DNA of 64,000 bases from Acinetobacter ihumii (GTDB lineage Bacteria; Pseudomonadota; Gammaproteobacteria; Pseudomonadales; Moraxellaceae): positions 2,039,455-2,103,454 of the forward strand of contig NZ_LR130760.1 in assembly GCF_900625095.1 (NCBI RefSeq). The letters run 5' to 3'. Under the pieces are notes generated by a model that saw only the letters and a program-made list of their open reading frames with translations, did not search any database and had not been told where the DNA came from. Every line of letters begins with the position of its first letter. The first letter of the stretch is position 1. Of the stretch, positions 18,829 to 30,806 are shown piece by piece. Both the position numbers and the translations under genes were made by a program.

Positions 18829-19049
18829 CATGAGGTTCGGAACTGGCTCACCATCGTGGAGTTCGTAGAATTGGATTTAGGGATTGCGCTCGTGCCCAAA
18901 TCGATGCAGTCGTTAAAAAGGATTATGTGCGATTTATTGAAATTGAAAATAATGACATTCTTTCTGAAACACACTGTATTTGGAATAAACGTAGCTCGTC
19001 TATTTTACTCGATCATTTTCTTCAGCTTTTACCTTTTGGCGCAGTATAA
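18826..19049 (+). pseudogene. LysR-type regulator remnant, C-terminal fragment with a frameshift
   Basis: The plus strand encodes the end of a LysR effector-binding domain: EVRNWLTIVEFVELDLGIALVPKSM, here starting abruptly next to the SDR stub. After SLK the frame is lost in a run of five A residues at 18915-18919; shifting by one base restores DYVRFIEIENNDILSE, then WNKRSSSILLDHFLQLLPFG and a stop at 19049. One missing A would explain this. The DNA-binding half is absent, so the gene is dead twice over. It is followed directly by the gltD terminator hairpin. Confidence 0.75.
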
Positions 19050-19072
19050 AAAGCCCGCATCACTGCGGGCTT
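19049..19072 (-). terminator. Terminator of the gltBD operon
   Basis: AAGCCCGCA/TGCGGGCTT (four-base loop) with a T run on the minus strand, 26 bases after the gltD stop codon. Confidence 0.85.
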
Positions 19073-19097
19073 CACATCGCTTTTGAATCTCTAGATT

Positions 19098-20567
<1,470 letters not shown>

Positions 20568-20588
20568 TATGTATATGCAGTAGTGGAA

Positions 20589-23500
20589 TTATTGAGGATC
20601 AGCTTGAGTTGCTTTCAAAAGCGTGAGCAAATTAGCAGCTTTTGGTTTTACAAGCCAGAACTTCCGACTGTAAAAATCGAACTCATTGCGGATCTTATAC
20701 GCCCAAGCACTACCTGTTTCTTTAATGTGTTCATCCAGAATACGAAGCAGGAATTGTTGATGCTCTTCCATCGACTCAGTCGAGATACGAGTCAGGTCAA
20801 TCAACTCATGGTTGTAATAATCGACAAAGTCATTATCCAGATCGAGTACATAAGCAAAACCACCTGTCATACCCGCACCGAAGTTATGACCGACTTTACC
20901 GAGCACAGTCACAATCCCGCCTGTCATATATTCACAACAGTGGTCGCCTGCACCTTCAATCACGGCAAACGCGCCAGAGTTACGTACTGCAAAACGCTCA
21001 CCCGCCGTACCTGCTGCAAATAACTTACCGCCTGTTGCACCGTACATACAGGTATTACCAATAATCGCAGTATGTTGGGTCTGGAATGGTGAACCTTTTG
21101 GTGGGAAGATCGACACTCGACCGCCTGCCATACCTTTACCAACGTAATCGTTGGCATCACCTTCAAGTTTGATATGCAAACCACCCGCATTCCATACACC
21201 CAGTGACTGACCTGCTGTACCTTTTAAGTTCATAATGACTGGATGTGATTCCATGTCCAGATTGCCATAACGACGCGCAATCTCACCAGAAACACGTGCG
21301 CCAATTGAACGATCACAGTTACCAACTTCAAAATTAAACTCACCACCTGTACCCGCTTCAATGGCAGGAAGCATTTCTTCTACCATACGTTCAGCCAGCA
21401 AGCCTTTATCAAATGGCTCATTACCCTGAACTTCACAGTATTGTGCCTTGCCTTGTGCCGCAGGATGTGACTGCAACAATGGTGTTAAATCAAGATGTGC
21501 ATGTTTATCAGTTTCACCCGGCAATACTTCAAGTAAATCCACACGACCAATCAAGTCTTTCAGGGAAGCAACACCTAATGCAGCCAACCACTCACGGGTT
21601 TCTTCAGCAATGAAATGGAAGAAATTGATGAGCATTTCAGGCTCACCGATATAATGATCCTGACGCAGCTTATCTTGCTGAGTTGCAACACCGGTCGCAC
21701 AGTTGTTTAAGTGGCAAATACGCAGGTATTTACAACCTAATGCGATCATTGGGGTTGAACCGAAACCAAAGCTTTCTGCACCCAAAATCGCCGCTTTTAC
21801 CACATCCAGACCGGTTTTTAAACCGCCATCCGTTTGTACACGAACTTTACCACGTAAGTCATTGACACGCAGAGCTTGATGCGCTTCAGATAAACCAAGC
21901 TCCCATGGAGAACCTGCATGATGAATCGATGAAAGTGGAGAAGCTGCTGTACCGCCGTCATAACCTGAAATGGTAATGAAGTCAGCATAAGCTTTAGCAA
22001 CACCAGCAGCAATGGTACCAACACCCGGTTCAGACACCAGTTTTACTGACACCATTGCTTGAGGATTGACTTGTTTTAAGTCAAAAATCAATTGTGATAA
22101 ATCTTCAATCGAATAAATATCATGATGCGGTGGTGGTGAAATCAGGGTCACGCCCGGAACTGAGTAACGTAAACGTGCGATTAAGCTATTAACTTTACCA
22201 CCCGGTAGCTGACCACCTTCACCCGGTTTTGCACCTTGCGCGACTTTAATCTGTAAGACTTCCGCAGAAGTCAAATACGCTGGGGTTACGCCAAAACGAC
22301 CCGATGCGATTTGCTTGATTTTTGAGTTACGAATCGTACCGTAACGTGCAGGATCTTCACCACCTTCACCAGAGTTTGAACGACCACCAATGGTGTTCAT
22401 GGCAATGGCAATGGCTTCATGTGCTTCTGGTGACAATGCACCTAAAGACATACCCGCAGAGTCAAAACGCGGCAGAATAGCTTCAATCGACTCGACCTGC
22501 TCCACTGGAATTGAATCCGTGGTTTTTAACTTAAATAAGTCACGAATGGTCGCGATCGGACGGCTATTGACCAGTTCAGCATATTCTTTGAAGTCAGCGT
22601 AGTTACCTGAACGCACTGCCTTATGTAAAGCATTGATCACATCCGGGTTAAAGGCATGATATTCCTTACCGAATACAAATTTAAGCAAACCACCCTGATC
22701 AATTGGCTTACGTGCTTTCCACGCGAGATCTGCCAATTGTTTTTGATCATTTTCAAGGTCAGCAAATGTTGCACCCTGAATACGGCTTGGTACACCAATA
22801 AAGCATTTTGAAACCACTTCACTTGACAAACCAACCGCTTCAAACAATTGACCGCCACGGTATGATGCAACGGTTGAAATTCCCATTTTAGAAAGAACTT
22901 TCAACAAGCCTTTATCAATCCCTTTACGGAAATTTGCTTGAGCATAGACAGGATCACCCAGCAACTCACCTTTGGCGATTAAATCATTAATGACATCATA
23001 AGCCAGATATGGATAAATTGCAGAAGCACCGAAACCAAGCAAGACCGCAAATTGATGGGCATCACGTGCCACACCTGTTTCCACAATAATATTGGCGTCG
23101 GTACGTAGTCCCACCTGAATCAAATGATGGTGAACTGCACCCGTTGCCAATGCCGCATTGACTGGTAAATAGCCCTGACGAATATTTTTATCCGACAAAA
23201 TAAGCAAAGTAAGACCATCACGAACCGCTTGCGCAGATTGCTCACAAATACGATGGATGGCCGCCTGTAAACCTTCTTCTTCAGGATAATTCAAATCAAT
23301 TTCTGCAAGCTCATAACCTTTACGGTTGAGTGTGCGCAATTGATGCATTTTTGAATTAGACAAAACTGGGCTGGATACAATCAAACGATCCGCATGTTCA
23401 GGTCCTTGTTCAAAGACGTTTTGTTCGCGACCCAAACAGGTTTCAAGGGACATCACAATTGATTCACGAAGTGGATCAATCGGTGGATTGGTCACTTGTG

Positions 23501-25070
23501 CAAACTGTTGACGGAAATAATCTGAAACATGACGAACCTGACGAGATAAAACCGCCATAGGTGTATCATCACCCATTGAACCGACAGCTTCTTGGCCACT
23601 TTCTGCAATTGGACGCAACATTTGGTCACGCTCTTCAAACGTCACCATAAACATTTTTTGAGCTGCTTTTAATGCATCGCCAACCAGACCTTGCTCGGCC
23701 ATTTTTTCTTCAAGCTCAGGATCTGCTTTTAGGCGTAGCGAATGTTCGCGTAACCATTCACGGTATGGACGCATTTTTTTCAGATGATTACTGACATCAC
23801 TGGTATCTAGCAATTTACCCGTAAAGGTATCAATCACTAAAATTTGACCCGGCCCTACCCGTCCTTTAGAAACGACATCTTCAGGTGCATAGTCCCAGAC
23901 CCCAATTTCAGAAGCCAGCGTAATGTAATCATTTTTTGTAATGACCCAACGTGCTGGTCGCAAACCGTTACGGTCCAGCATACAGATTGCATGACGACCA
24001 TCCTGAATCACGAGACCCGCAGGACCATCCCATGCTTCCATGTGTTTCGAGTTAAACTCGTAGAATGCACGTAAATCAGCATCTAGCGTTTCTACGTTCT
24101 GCCAAGCAGGTGGAACCAGCATGCGCAATGCACGGAATAAATCCATACCACCGCCAACCAGAATTTCCAGCATGTTGTCCAGACTAGAAGAGTCCGAACC
24201 AGTACGGTTCACAATTGGATTAAGCTCAGTTAAGCCCGGCAATAACGGGTTTTCAAACTTAGGTGTACGTGCCATGGCCCAATTACGGTTGGCCGTAATC
24301 GTGTTAATTTCACCATTATGCGCCAGATAACGGAATGGCTGCGCCAAAGGCCAACGTGGCAAGGTGTTGGTCGAGAAACGCTGATGGAAAACCACGATGT
24401 GTGAAGTTAAACGCTCATCGGCAAGATCTGTATAAAAATCTGCAATGGCCGCAGGCATCATCAGACCTTTATAGCTGATGACATTTGAAGAAAGTGTCGT
24501 CACATAAAATGAGCTGTCACTGACTAACAACTGCTCAGCACGACGACGTGCCAAGAATAATTTACGGTTAAATTCAACTTCTGTGACACCCATTGGGCAG
24601 TTCACAATAATCTGTTCAAAAACAGGCAATGACTGGAGTGCAATTTCACCCAGTACATCATTATTGGTTGGCACAACACGCCAAGCCAAAACTTTTAAGC
24701 CTTCAGCTTCAATTTCTTTATTTAAAATATTTTTTGCATTTGCCGCCAGTGCAGGGTCGACATTTAAGAAGACCGTACCCACAGCAAAAATTTCGCTTAG
24801 CGTCACATCGCTCAGCTTTTTCGCTTCATCTCGGAAAAAAGCCTTGGGCATAGCCAATAATAGACCACATCCATCCCCCGTTTTGCCATCGGCGGCAATA
24901 CCACCACGATGCGTCATGCAACTTAAACTGTGAATTGCGGTTTGAACAAGATGATGACTTGGTTGACCCTTCATTTGGGCAATCAAACCAAAACCGCAGT
25001 TATCTTTAAACTCATCTGGTTGATATAAACCTTGAGCGGGAGCTACAGTATGAGGCGATGGCAAGTGCAT
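20589..25070 (-). CDS. gltB: Glutamate synthase (NADPH) large subunit
   Basis: GltB hydrolyses glutamine in its N-terminal Ntn amidotransferase domain and channels ammonia to the FMN site, where 2-oxoglutarate becomes glutamate. The start at 25070 is preferred because GAAGGG lies seven bases upstream; the frame is open to 25106, but no ribosome site supports the earlier ATGs. This gives 1493 residues with Cys25 (DNCGFGLIA) as the N-terminal nucleophile after removal of a 24-residue propeptide. The central synthase region has [12 protein letters not shown], and the 3Fe-4S cysteines are in [19 protein letters not shown]. The GXGXG beta-helix domain forms the C-terminus ([11 protein letters not shown]). 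It forms an operon with gltD. Confidence 0.96.
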   Translation of the reverse strand: MHLPSPHTVAPAQGLYQPDEFKDNCGFGLIAQMKGQPSHHLVQTAIHSLSCMTHRGGIAADGKTGDGCGLLLAMPKAFFRDEAKKLSDVTLSEIFAVGTVFLNVDPALAANAKNILNKEIEAEGLKVLAWRVVPTNNDVLGEIALQSLPVFEQIIVNCPMGVTEVEFNRKLFLARRRAEQLLVSDSSFYVTTLSSNVISYKGLMMPAAIADFYTDLADERLTSHIVVFHQRFSTNTLPRWPLAQPFRYLAHNGEINTITANRNWAMARTPKFENPLLPGLTELNPIVNRTGSDSSSLDNMLEILVGGGMDLFRALRMLVPPAWQNVETLDADLRAFYEFNSKHMEAWDGPAGLVIQDGRHAICMLDRNGLRPARWVITKNDYITLASEIGVWDYAPEDVVSKGRVGPGQILVIDTFTGKLLDTSDVSNHLKKMRPYREWLREHSLRLKADPELEEKMAEQGLVGDALKAAQKMFMVTFEERDQMLRPIAESGQEAVGSMGDDTPMAVLSRQVRHVSDYFRQQFAQVTNPPIDPLRESIVMSLETCLGREQNVFEQGPEHADRLIVSSPVLSNSKMHQLRTLNRKGYELAEIDLNYPEEEGLQAAIHRICEQSAQAVRDGLTLLILSDKNIRQGYLPVNAALATGAVHHHLIQVGLRTDANIIVETGVARDAHQFAVLLGFGASAIYPYLAYDVINDLIAKGELLGDPVYAQANFRKGIDKGLLKVLSKMGISTVASYRGGQLFEAVGLSSEVVSKCFIGVPSRIQGATFADLENDQKQLADLAWKARKPIDQGGLLKFVFGKEYHAFNPDVINALHKAVRSGNYADFKEYAELVNSRPIATIRDLFKLKTTDSIPVEQVESIEAILPRFDSAGMSLGALSPEAHEAIAIAMNTIGGRSNSGEGGEDPARYGTIRNSKIKQIASGRFGVTPAYLTSAEVLQIKVAQGAKPGEGGQLPGGKVNSLIARLRYSVPGVTLISPPPHHDIYSIEDLSQLIFDLKQVNPQAMVSVKLVSEPGVGTIAAGVAKAYADFITISGYDGGTAASPLSSIHHAGSPWELGLSEAHQALRVNDLRGKVRVQTDGGLKTGLDVVKAAILGAESFGFGSTPMIALGCKYLRICHLNNCATGVATQQDKLRQDHYIGEPEMLINFFHFIAEETREWLAALGVASLKDLIGRVDLLEVLPGETDKHAHLDLTPLLQSHPAAQGKAQYCEVQGNEPFDKGLLAERMVEEMLPAIEAGTGGEFNFEVGNCDRSIGARVSGEIARRYGNLDMESHPVIMNLKGTAGQSLGVWNAGGLHIKLEGDANDYVGKGMAGGRVSIFPPKGSPFQTQHTAIIGNTCMYGATGGKLFAAGTAGERFAVRNSGAFAVIEGAGDHCCEYMTGGIVTVLGKVGHNFGAGMTGGFAYVLDLDNDFVDYYNHELIDLTRISTESMEEHQQFLLRILDEHIKETGSAWAYKIRNEFDFYSRKFWLVKPKAANLLTLLKATQADPQ

Positions 25071-25515
25071 AGCGTACCCTTCTTTCAACATGGCCCTTTC
25101 GAGCATAAAACGATCAATTTACTTTGCGACGTTGTCGATGACTCACGTAAAGCTAAATGTTTTACAATCCATTTTTGCGTTACCCTCTGACTATACGCCG
25201 TTTGGCGTATTCAAGCAGTAACTTTCTTGGCAAAAACGTGTTGAGTTATTTCGCACTGTTTTAAGGCAGTTTAAAATGACGATTTCGCACACTAATTAAA
25301 AAAATAAGCTCCAAAATAGGGACAAAGTGATCAATTAGCGCATGGGTAATGCAAAAAAAATGCCAACATTTATTAAACCCAACTAAGTGATTTAATTTTA
25401 AAAAATAAATATTTTTATAATTTTGTACAAGGCTTAAACTAGTTCAAATTAAGACCCAAAATTGTGCAAAATACAATATGTAACATTATTTAAGCACCAT
25501 AAAAGTGCATTTATT
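25071..25515. other. Region upstream of gltB (445 bases)
   Basis: No gene is visible. The gltB promoter should lie in the right-hand part relative to the start codon. A perfect palindrome ATACGCC-GTTT-GGCGTAT lies at 25193-25210, about 125 bases upstream. The remainder up to 25515 is extremely AT-rich. A weak GCAC/GTGC hairpin near 25494-25508 is a possible terminator of the SPOR-like gene. I could not fix -35 and -10 boxes with confidence. Confidence 0.5.
25193..25210. repeat. Palindrome ATACGCC-N4-GGCGTAT upstream of gltB
   Basis: A perfect 7-bp inverted repeat with a four-base centre, GC-rich within an AT-rich spacer. Size and position suit an operator for a dimeric regulator of gltBD. 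No regulator can be named from sequence alone. Confidence 0.55.
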
Positions 25516-26370
25516 TTAATTAAATGGGTCGCTAATTTCTCGTTCAGTATTTCGGACAGGTTTGTTATCAGGATTGACGCTCGCGGACGGTTTCGGTGTA
25601 GATTCCACACTATTCACTTGTCGATGAATATCAATGACATTCCCGTGTTCATCACGCTGTGTAACTGTAGTAGAGGTCGTTGCAACAGTTTGATCGGGTG
25701 TGTTTACAGACGGTGTTGGCACAGACACAACAGGAATCGGAGCATTCCTTAAAACCACGCTATATAATTGACCTGTTCCAACGCCTTTAATTTCATCCAT
25801 ACCCAAATCATTCACTAACGGTACGTAGTTAGAAAATGTACTTGCTTGTGGATGTACTGAAGCAGGCAAATTCAAATTTAACTTGGCTAACTGACTTTTC
25901 GCTTGTGACTCATTGCTAAATACACCGTAACTTAAGACAAACTGTTCTTCCTGATTCTCACCACTTAAACGAAAATAAAGAAAATTTTGTCGATCTGTTT
26001 GACCTTTCAGATAGTTTTTTACAATATTTTCATCAGATGAACGAAATAGCTCAATCGTCCAATTGCGCTGATTTTCCTGAATAAACTTCGTTCCACGAAA
26101 TTCAGCCTCATGATTACCTGTGGTAATCACGCGCATGGTTAAATCCAGTGGCTTAACCTCATCCGACAAAGTCCCAAGATTGGCAGTCGCTGTGACTTTT
26201 TGGGGCTGAATTTGAGTTTGGGTTTCTGCAATATCTTGCTTTTCAACCTGTTTCACTTGGTCCGAACTGGCCATTGCCCAAAAAATCAAGGCAAATAACA
26301 AACAGATCAAGCCACATACCAGCCAACCATAATGCTGAATATTTTGCCAAACAGAACGCGATACTGTCAT
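25516..26370 (-). CDS. Membrane-anchored SPOR-like protein downstream of aroB
   Basis: This is a 284-residue bitopic protein. There is one transmembrane helix at about residues 15-37 (GWLVCGLICLLFALIFWAMA), then a periplasmic part. A domain at about 95-175 (WTIELFRSSDENIVKNYL ... FLYFRLSG ... FVLSYGVFSNESQAKSQLAKL) has the pattern of a SPOR domain, which binds denuded septal peptidoglycan. A Pro/Thr/Val-rich low-complexity tail follows. Gammaproteobacteria often encode the SPOR protein DamX just downstream of aroK-aroB, and this is probably the Acinetobacter counterpart. The ATG at 26370, with AGGTG upstream, is preferred to GTG at 26376; it starts 18 bases after aroB. Confidence 0.7.
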   Translation of the reverse strand: MTVSRSVWQNIQHYGWLVCGLICLLFALIFWAMASSDQVKQVEKQDIAETQTQIQPQKVTATANLGTLSDEVKPLDLTMRVITTGNHEAEFRGTKFIQENQRNWTIELFRSSDENIVKNYLKGQTDRQNFLYFRLSGENQEEQFVLSYGVFSNESQAKSQLAKLNLNLPASVHPQASTFSNYVPLVNDLGMDEIKGVGTGQLYSVVLRNAPIPVVSVPTPSVNTPDQTVATTSTTVTQRDEHGNVIDIHRQVNSVESTPKPSASVNPDNKPVRNTEREISDPFN

Positions 26371-26388
26371 TGCCACACCTAAGTCTCT

Positions 26389-27471
26389 CTATCCAGCCTG
26401 ATTCGCCAAAATAGCCTGTTTCATTTGCTCAACATCAAATTCTTTGGTAATTACCGCCTGACCCAGTTGTTTGAGCAGTACCAAACGCAATTGACCATTC
26501 AGGACTTTTTTATCATGCGCCATGTACGACAAAAAGGCATCCAATGGAATTTTTGGACAGGATATCGGTAATTTCGCACGTTGAATGATATTTTTTGTAC
26601 GCTGCACATCTTCAACAGAAATCCATCCCATGCGTTGTGACAAATCGGCGGCCATGACCATGCCTGTTGCAACTGCTTCACCATGTAGCCATTCACCATA
26701 GCCAAGATAAGATTCAATCGCGTGACCGAAGGTATGTCCCAGATTTAAAAGTGCACGTTCACCTTGCTCTTTTTCATCATTGGCCACGATTCGCGCCTTA
26801 TGTGCACAAGAACGATAAACCGCCTGAGCCAATAAATTTTCATCTCCTGCCAGTAAACCGTCCATATGCTGTTCAAGCCAAGTCAGAAAATCAAGATCAC
26901 CCAGCAAGGCATATTTAATCACCTCAGCAAGTCCTGCTGAAAGTTCACGTGGTGGTAAGCTTGCTAACTGAGCCATGTCTGCCATGACCACTTCAGGCTG
27001 CTTAAAAGCCCCAATCATATTTTTACCCAGTGGATGATTAATCCCGGTTTTACCGCCAACACTGGAATCGACTTGAGACAGTAATGTAGTCGGCACCTGT
27101 ATAAAATAGACGCCGCGCTGGAAACAAGCAGAGGCAAAGCCAGCCATATCTCCAATAACGCCCCCACCGAGTGCCAACACCGTACAATCCCGATTAAAAC
27201 CAGCTTCAAGCAGCGCATCGAAAATCAGATTTAAATGTTCAATATTTTTATATTTTTCACCATCGGGCAACACACAGGTCGCGACATTTTTACCCAATGC
27301 TTGCAAATGCTGCACATAATGAGATAAATACAGTTGTTCTAAGGTGGTATTGGTCACAATCATCACCTGCTGCCCTTTGATATAAGGTGCCAGCAAGGCT
27401 TCTACATCTAATTGACTACCAATAAAAATAGGATAACGACGATCACCGAGCTCTACATGAAGTGTTTGCAT
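26389..27471 (-). CDS. aroB: 3-dehydroquinate synthase
   Basis: AroB converts DAHP to 3-dehydroquinate, the second step of the shikimate pathway, using NAD and a divalent metal. The 360 residues include [20 protein letters not shown], the NAD/glycine-rich region [16 protein letters not shown] (about 100-116), [20 protein letters not shown] (about 128-147), and the metal-binding histidines in [12 protein letters not shown] (about 244-255) and [11 protein letters not shown]. It follows aroK by 39 bases within the pil-aro unit. Confidence 0.97.
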   Translation of the reverse strand: MQTLHVELGDRRYPIFIGSQLDVEALLAPYIKGQQVMIVTNTTLEQLYLSHYVQHLQALGKNVATCVLPDGEKYKNIEHLNLIFDALLEAGFNRDCTVLALGGGVIGDMAGFASACFQRGVYFIQVPTTLLSQVDSSVGGKTGINHPLGKNMIGAFKQPEVVMADMAQLASLPPRELSAGLAEVIKYALLGDLDFLTWLEQHMDGLLAGDENLLAQAVYRSCAHKARIVANDEKEQGERALLNLGHTFGHAIESYLGYGEWLHGEAVATGMVMAADLSQRMGWISVEDVQRTKNIIQRAKLPISCPKIPLDAFLSYMAHDKKVLNGQLRLVLLKQLGQAVITKEFDVEQMKQAILANQAG

Positions 27472-27510
27472 GAAACGTTTATGCCAATAAAAAAGAATTC
27501 ATAGACTGTG

Positions 27511-28047
27511 TCATTCTTCTGTCAGAATCACACGTAAAATCTGCTGCGCCAAATCACGTGCAGCGCCCTGATTGGTCTCGACCACATAGTGTGCAACTTC
27601 ACGATACAGTGGGTCGCGCATTTTCAGCAAATCAGCAAGACGTTGTTCTGGGTTTTCAACCTGTAATAATGGTCGATTTTTATCACGATAGGTACGCTGT
27701 AACTGTAATTCAACTGGCGTATATAAATAAATCACAATCCCTCTTTGTTTCAGGTACTGTCGATTTTCAGTTTGAGTAACCGCTCCACCGCCTGTTGCAA
27801 CCACCAGTTGCGTGCGCGATGTTAAATCATTAATCACGGCTTTTTCACGCGCACGGAATCCCAGCTCTCCTTCTTTTTCAAAAATCCACGGGATACTTGC
27901 GCCAGTTTTACGCTCAATTTCATGATCACTATCGAGAAATTCACGCCCTAACAGTTCAGCTAGGTGCCTTCCTACTGTGGTTTTTCCTGCTCCCATTGGC
28001 CCTACCAAATAGATATTTGGTAGAGCTTTAAACTCTTTGCCTAGCAA
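27511..28047 (-). CDS. aroK: Shikimate kinase
   Basis: AroK phosphorylates shikimate with ATP. The P-loop GPMGAGKT lies at residues 16-23, followed by the shikimate-binding DSDHEIE, the GEXXFR-like GELGFRAREK, and ATGGGAVT. The frame has no ATG before the P-loop, so a TTG at 28047 with AGGTGA five to six bases upstream is the likely start, giving 178 residues. It is 36 bases downstream of pilQ, so shikimate enzymes are co-transcribed with the secretin operon, as in Pseudomonas and other gammaproteobacteria. Confidence 0.96.
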   Translation of the reverse strand: MLGKEFKALPNIYLVGPMGAGKTTVGRHLAELLGREFLDSDHEIERKTGASIPWIFEKEGELGFRAREKAVINDLTSRTQLVVATGGGAVTQTENRQYLKQRGIVIYLYTPVELQLQRTYRDKNRPLLQVENPEQRLADLLKMRDPLYREVAHYVVETNQGAARDLAQQILRVILTEE

Positions 28048-28083
28048 GGAGTCACCTATTGTATTACTTGAATTAAACTTATA

Positions 28084-30264
28084 TTACTGATTTCTGACCT
28101 GAGTGTCATTAACAATTCTTGGCGTGACAAAGATCAATAACTCTTGTTTATCATCCTTTTTGGAGTCTTTTCTAAACAAACGACCGACCCAAGGTAAATC
28201 TCCCAAAAATGGCACTTTGGTCTGTTGGTTGGTGGTGGTTTGCTCAAAAACTCCACCAAGAATCACCGTCTCGCCGTTATCGACCAGTACGTTGGTATTG
28301 ATGGTATTTTTATTCAAAATCAACTCACCATTTGGCGCTTCACCGCCAATCGAATCTTTTGAAATATCCAATTGCATCTGAATTTTACCTTCAGGAGTAA
28401 TACTTGGTGTCACTTCCAGACTCAATAAAGCTTCCTTGAATGAAGTGGTTGCCGTTGAACCGGCCGCTGAATTGGTGGTAGATTGATATGGAACTTCCTG
28501 ACCAGTTGCCACTTTGGCGGTTTGTTTGTCTGCGGTCATGACTTTTGGCGTTGAAATCACTTCACCATAGCCATCGGCCTGTAATGCAGACAACTCTAAA
28601 TCCAACATAAAGTCAGATAAACTAATCAAACCAAAGGCAATTTTACTCGCACCTGCGGAGGTCACTCCCAAGTCTACGTTTAGGTTGTCTGGACGTTCGA
28701 TGGTATATTTACCATCATCATCAGGCTCGCGCAAATTCCATAAGGTGGTGTCACTTCCGCCCACCAATAAATCATTGTTTCGAGTAATCCCCTGAGAAAG
28801 AATTCCCCATTTCACGCCCATTTCTTTGGTAAATGAAGTGCTTGCTCTGACAATACGTGCTTCAACCATAACCTGCTTCACACGCACATCCAGCAAATCA
28901 ATCATTTTACGGATCTGATCAATTTTCTGTGCCGTGTCATTCACAATTAAGGTATTGGTTCGCGGGTCAATCGACACTGTGCCTCTTGGACTCAGCAAAC
29001 TACCAACACTATCACCAAGCGGTTCTGAACCACCTGAATTAGATGAGCCTGAACTTGAGCTATTCTTGCCTTGAGTCATCAATTTTTCAATATCCGCAGC
29101 TTTGGCATAACTAAGTTGAATATATTCGGTTTGCAGTGGAGCGAGCTTGACACTTTGTGCAATGGCTTTGGCTTCTTCTTCTTCCGCTTTGGTCAACTCA
29201 GTAACAGGTGCAATCCAGATCACATTACCATTGCGACGTTTATCCAGATTTTTGGTTTTTAGGATAATATCCAGTGCCTGATCCCACGGTACATCTTTCA
29301 AGCGTAAGGTAATATTGCCTTGCACTGAATCGGCAGTAACCATATTGATATCAGTAAAATCAGCCAATAACTGAAGTACACGGCGCACTTCGATATCCTG
29401 AAAGTCTAGCGAGATTTTCTTACCGCTATAATTTGGCGCAGAACGTGTCCGTAATTGATTGCGTTCTTCAGGACGTTTTAGGCTTAAGGTCAGTTTATTT
29501 TCCGCCTGATAAGCCATATATTCATAACTACCCGATGATTGCACCACAATCACCCCATTGCCACCTTCATTATAGGCATCGACACTGGAGACAGGCGTTG
29601 CAAAATCATTGACATTTAAACGTCTTGCCAAGTTAGCCGGAATTTTATTCCCCAACAAGCGCACCACAATTTTACTGCCTTGTTGTTGTACATCAACTGG
29701 GGTATTGCTTCCCAACAAGTCGATCACGACCTGACCTTCACCTTGTGAACCGCGTTGAAAGCCAATATTAGATACACCCTGTTGTGCCATTGCATTTGAT
29801 GGCATGGCAATCGCAGCAGGCATCATGGCTTGTTGTGCACTATTAATTTTTAAGATAAACGTATTGCCTTCAACACGTGTGGTAAATGCACCAGCATCTT
29901 TTAGGTTCACAGTTAAGCGCGAACGTTGTGCATCGGAAACCACATTTACACTACTGGCTTCATTGGTCGCCACGGGGATATTGGCTTGCTTCAAGCTTTG
30001 TTGTGCTTTGTCAAAATCCAGAATTAGCCTAGATGGTTGCTCCATTTGATAGGCTTGTGGTTGCGGTGGCAAACCATTGAACATCACACGGATTTCAGTT
30101 CCCTGACCTGCGATATTCATGGGCACAATATTGGTAATATTGACCTGCGCACTCGCCACTTGCATGATTGCAAAGGCAACTGCCCCCATAGAAAATTGTC
30201 GAACTGTAGTATGACTCATTGATTCACCATCCCCAATCAGAATTTTTTTTAAAACCTTTGTCAT
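28084..30264 (-). CDS. pilQ: Type IV pilus secretin PilQ (ComQ)
   Basis: PilQ forms the outer-membrane secretin channel through which the pilus passes; in Acinetobacter it is also required for DNA uptake. The frame of up to 726 residues has AMIN domains (about 40-275), a secretin N0/STN domain (ISLDFQDIEVRRVLQLLADF, about 295), an N1 domain, and the C-terminal secretin barrel with VEARIVRAS, EVPYQSTTNS and the closing VDNGETVILGGVFEQ. The ATG at 30264 (AGGA seven bases upstream) gives a long leader; an ATG at 30219 with GGGGATGG upstream gives a more typical signal peptide ending VASA, and both remain possible. It follows pilP by 17 bases. Confidence 0.95.
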   Translation of the reverse strand: MTKVLKKILIGDGESMSHTTVRQFSMGAVAFAIMQVASAQVNITNIVPMNIAGQGTEIRVMFNGLPPQPQAYQMEQPSRLILDFDKAQQSLKQANIPVATNEASSVNVVSDAQRSRLTVNLKDAGAFTTRVEGNTFILKINSAQQAMMPAAIAMPSNAMAQQGVSNIGFQRGSQGEGQVVIDLLGSNTPVDVQQQGSKIVVRLLGNKIPANLARRLNVNDFATPVSSVDAYNEGGNGVIVVQSSGSYEYMAYQAENKLTLSLKRPEERNQLRTRSAPNYSGKKISLDFQDIEVRRVLQLLADFTDINMVTADSVQGNITLRLKDVPWDQALDIILKTKNLDKRRNGNVIWIAPVTELTKAEEEEAKAIAQSVKLAPLQTEYIQLSYAKAADIEKLMTQGKNSSSSGSSNSGGSEPLGDSVGSLLSPRGTVSIDPRTNTLIVNDTAQKIDQIRKMIDLLDVRVKQVMVEARIVRASTSFTKEMGVKWGILSQGITRNNDLLVGGSDTTLWNLREPDDDGKYTIERPDNLNVDLGVTSAGASKIAFGLISLSDFMLDLELSALQADGYGEVISTPKVMTADKQTAKVATGQEVPYQSTTNSAAGSTATTSFKEALLSLEVTPSITPEGKIQMQLDISKDSIGGEAPNGELILNKNTINTNVLVDNGETVILGGVFEQTTTNQQTKVPFLGDLPWVGRLFRKDSKKDDKQELLIFVTPRIVNDTQVRNQ

Positions 30265-30281
30265 TGTTATTCCTTTAATAC

Positions 30282-30806
30282 TTAAGGCTCAGGACCAATC
30301 AGAACTAATGTACGTGGTCGTTCTACATAACCCTCACGACCATCTGGTACGATCTCCACCAAATCAATTTGTGTTGGACTGATATTGACAATACGCCCCT
30401 GATTCATGCCCATATAACTGCCTCTCTGGACTCTTTCAATTTGTCCATCAGGCGTTTGTATTAAACCCAGAATTTGTCCATTACTATTACGCATACTTCC
30501 TTTCATGTTTAAAGATTCAAGTGCGTAACTTTCCAGAGGCTGAGACTGTCGATTAAAGTTCGGATAAACACGTTTACCCGCCATAATCTTAAGTTCAGCA
30601 GCCAATGAACTAGGTAAAAATGGACTTTTCAATTGCATTGCTGAATAAGTAAAGGTCGGAACAGGTGCAAATACAGGTGCAGGTTCAATCGGCATTGGTG
30701 GCTGATTTCGGATCGCCGCCATTTGTTCATTCACGGCATCAATACGCGAATCACACCCCGCCAGACCCAGGCACACCAGACTCAATATGAGATAATGCTT
30801 TTTCAT
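30282..30806 (-). CDS. pilP: Type IV pilus lipoprotein PilP (ComL)
   Basis: PilP is an inner-membrane lipoprotein that links the PilN/PilO platform to PilQ. The 174-residue protein has a lipoprotein signal ending LAGC (Cys18), a Pro-rich linker (PIEPAPVFAPVPTF) and a C-terminal PilP beta-sandwich with SLNMKGSMRNSNGQILGLI and RGSYMGMNQGRIVNI. Its start overlaps the end of pilO by one base, indicating translational coupling. Confidence 0.94.
   Translation of the reverse strand: MKKHYLILSLVCLGLAGCDSRIDAVNEQMAAIRNQPPMPIEPAPVFAPVPTFTYSAMQLKSPFLPSSLAAELKIMAGKRVYPNFNRQSQPLESYALESLNMKGSMRNSNGQILGLIQTPDGQIERVQRGSYMGMNQGRIVNISPTQIDLVEIVPDGREGYVERPRTLVLIGPEP

Noticed and set aside
18516..18974. A 152-codon intact SDR-like gene
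   Set aside because: Residues before the YASSK region do not match an SDR and are antisense to the LysR remnant; only the C-terminal third is real.
18826..19086. An 86-codon plus-strand gene
   Set aside because: It is a LysR C-terminal fragment that goes out of frame after the A run; the end of the frame has no homology and runs through the gltD terminator.
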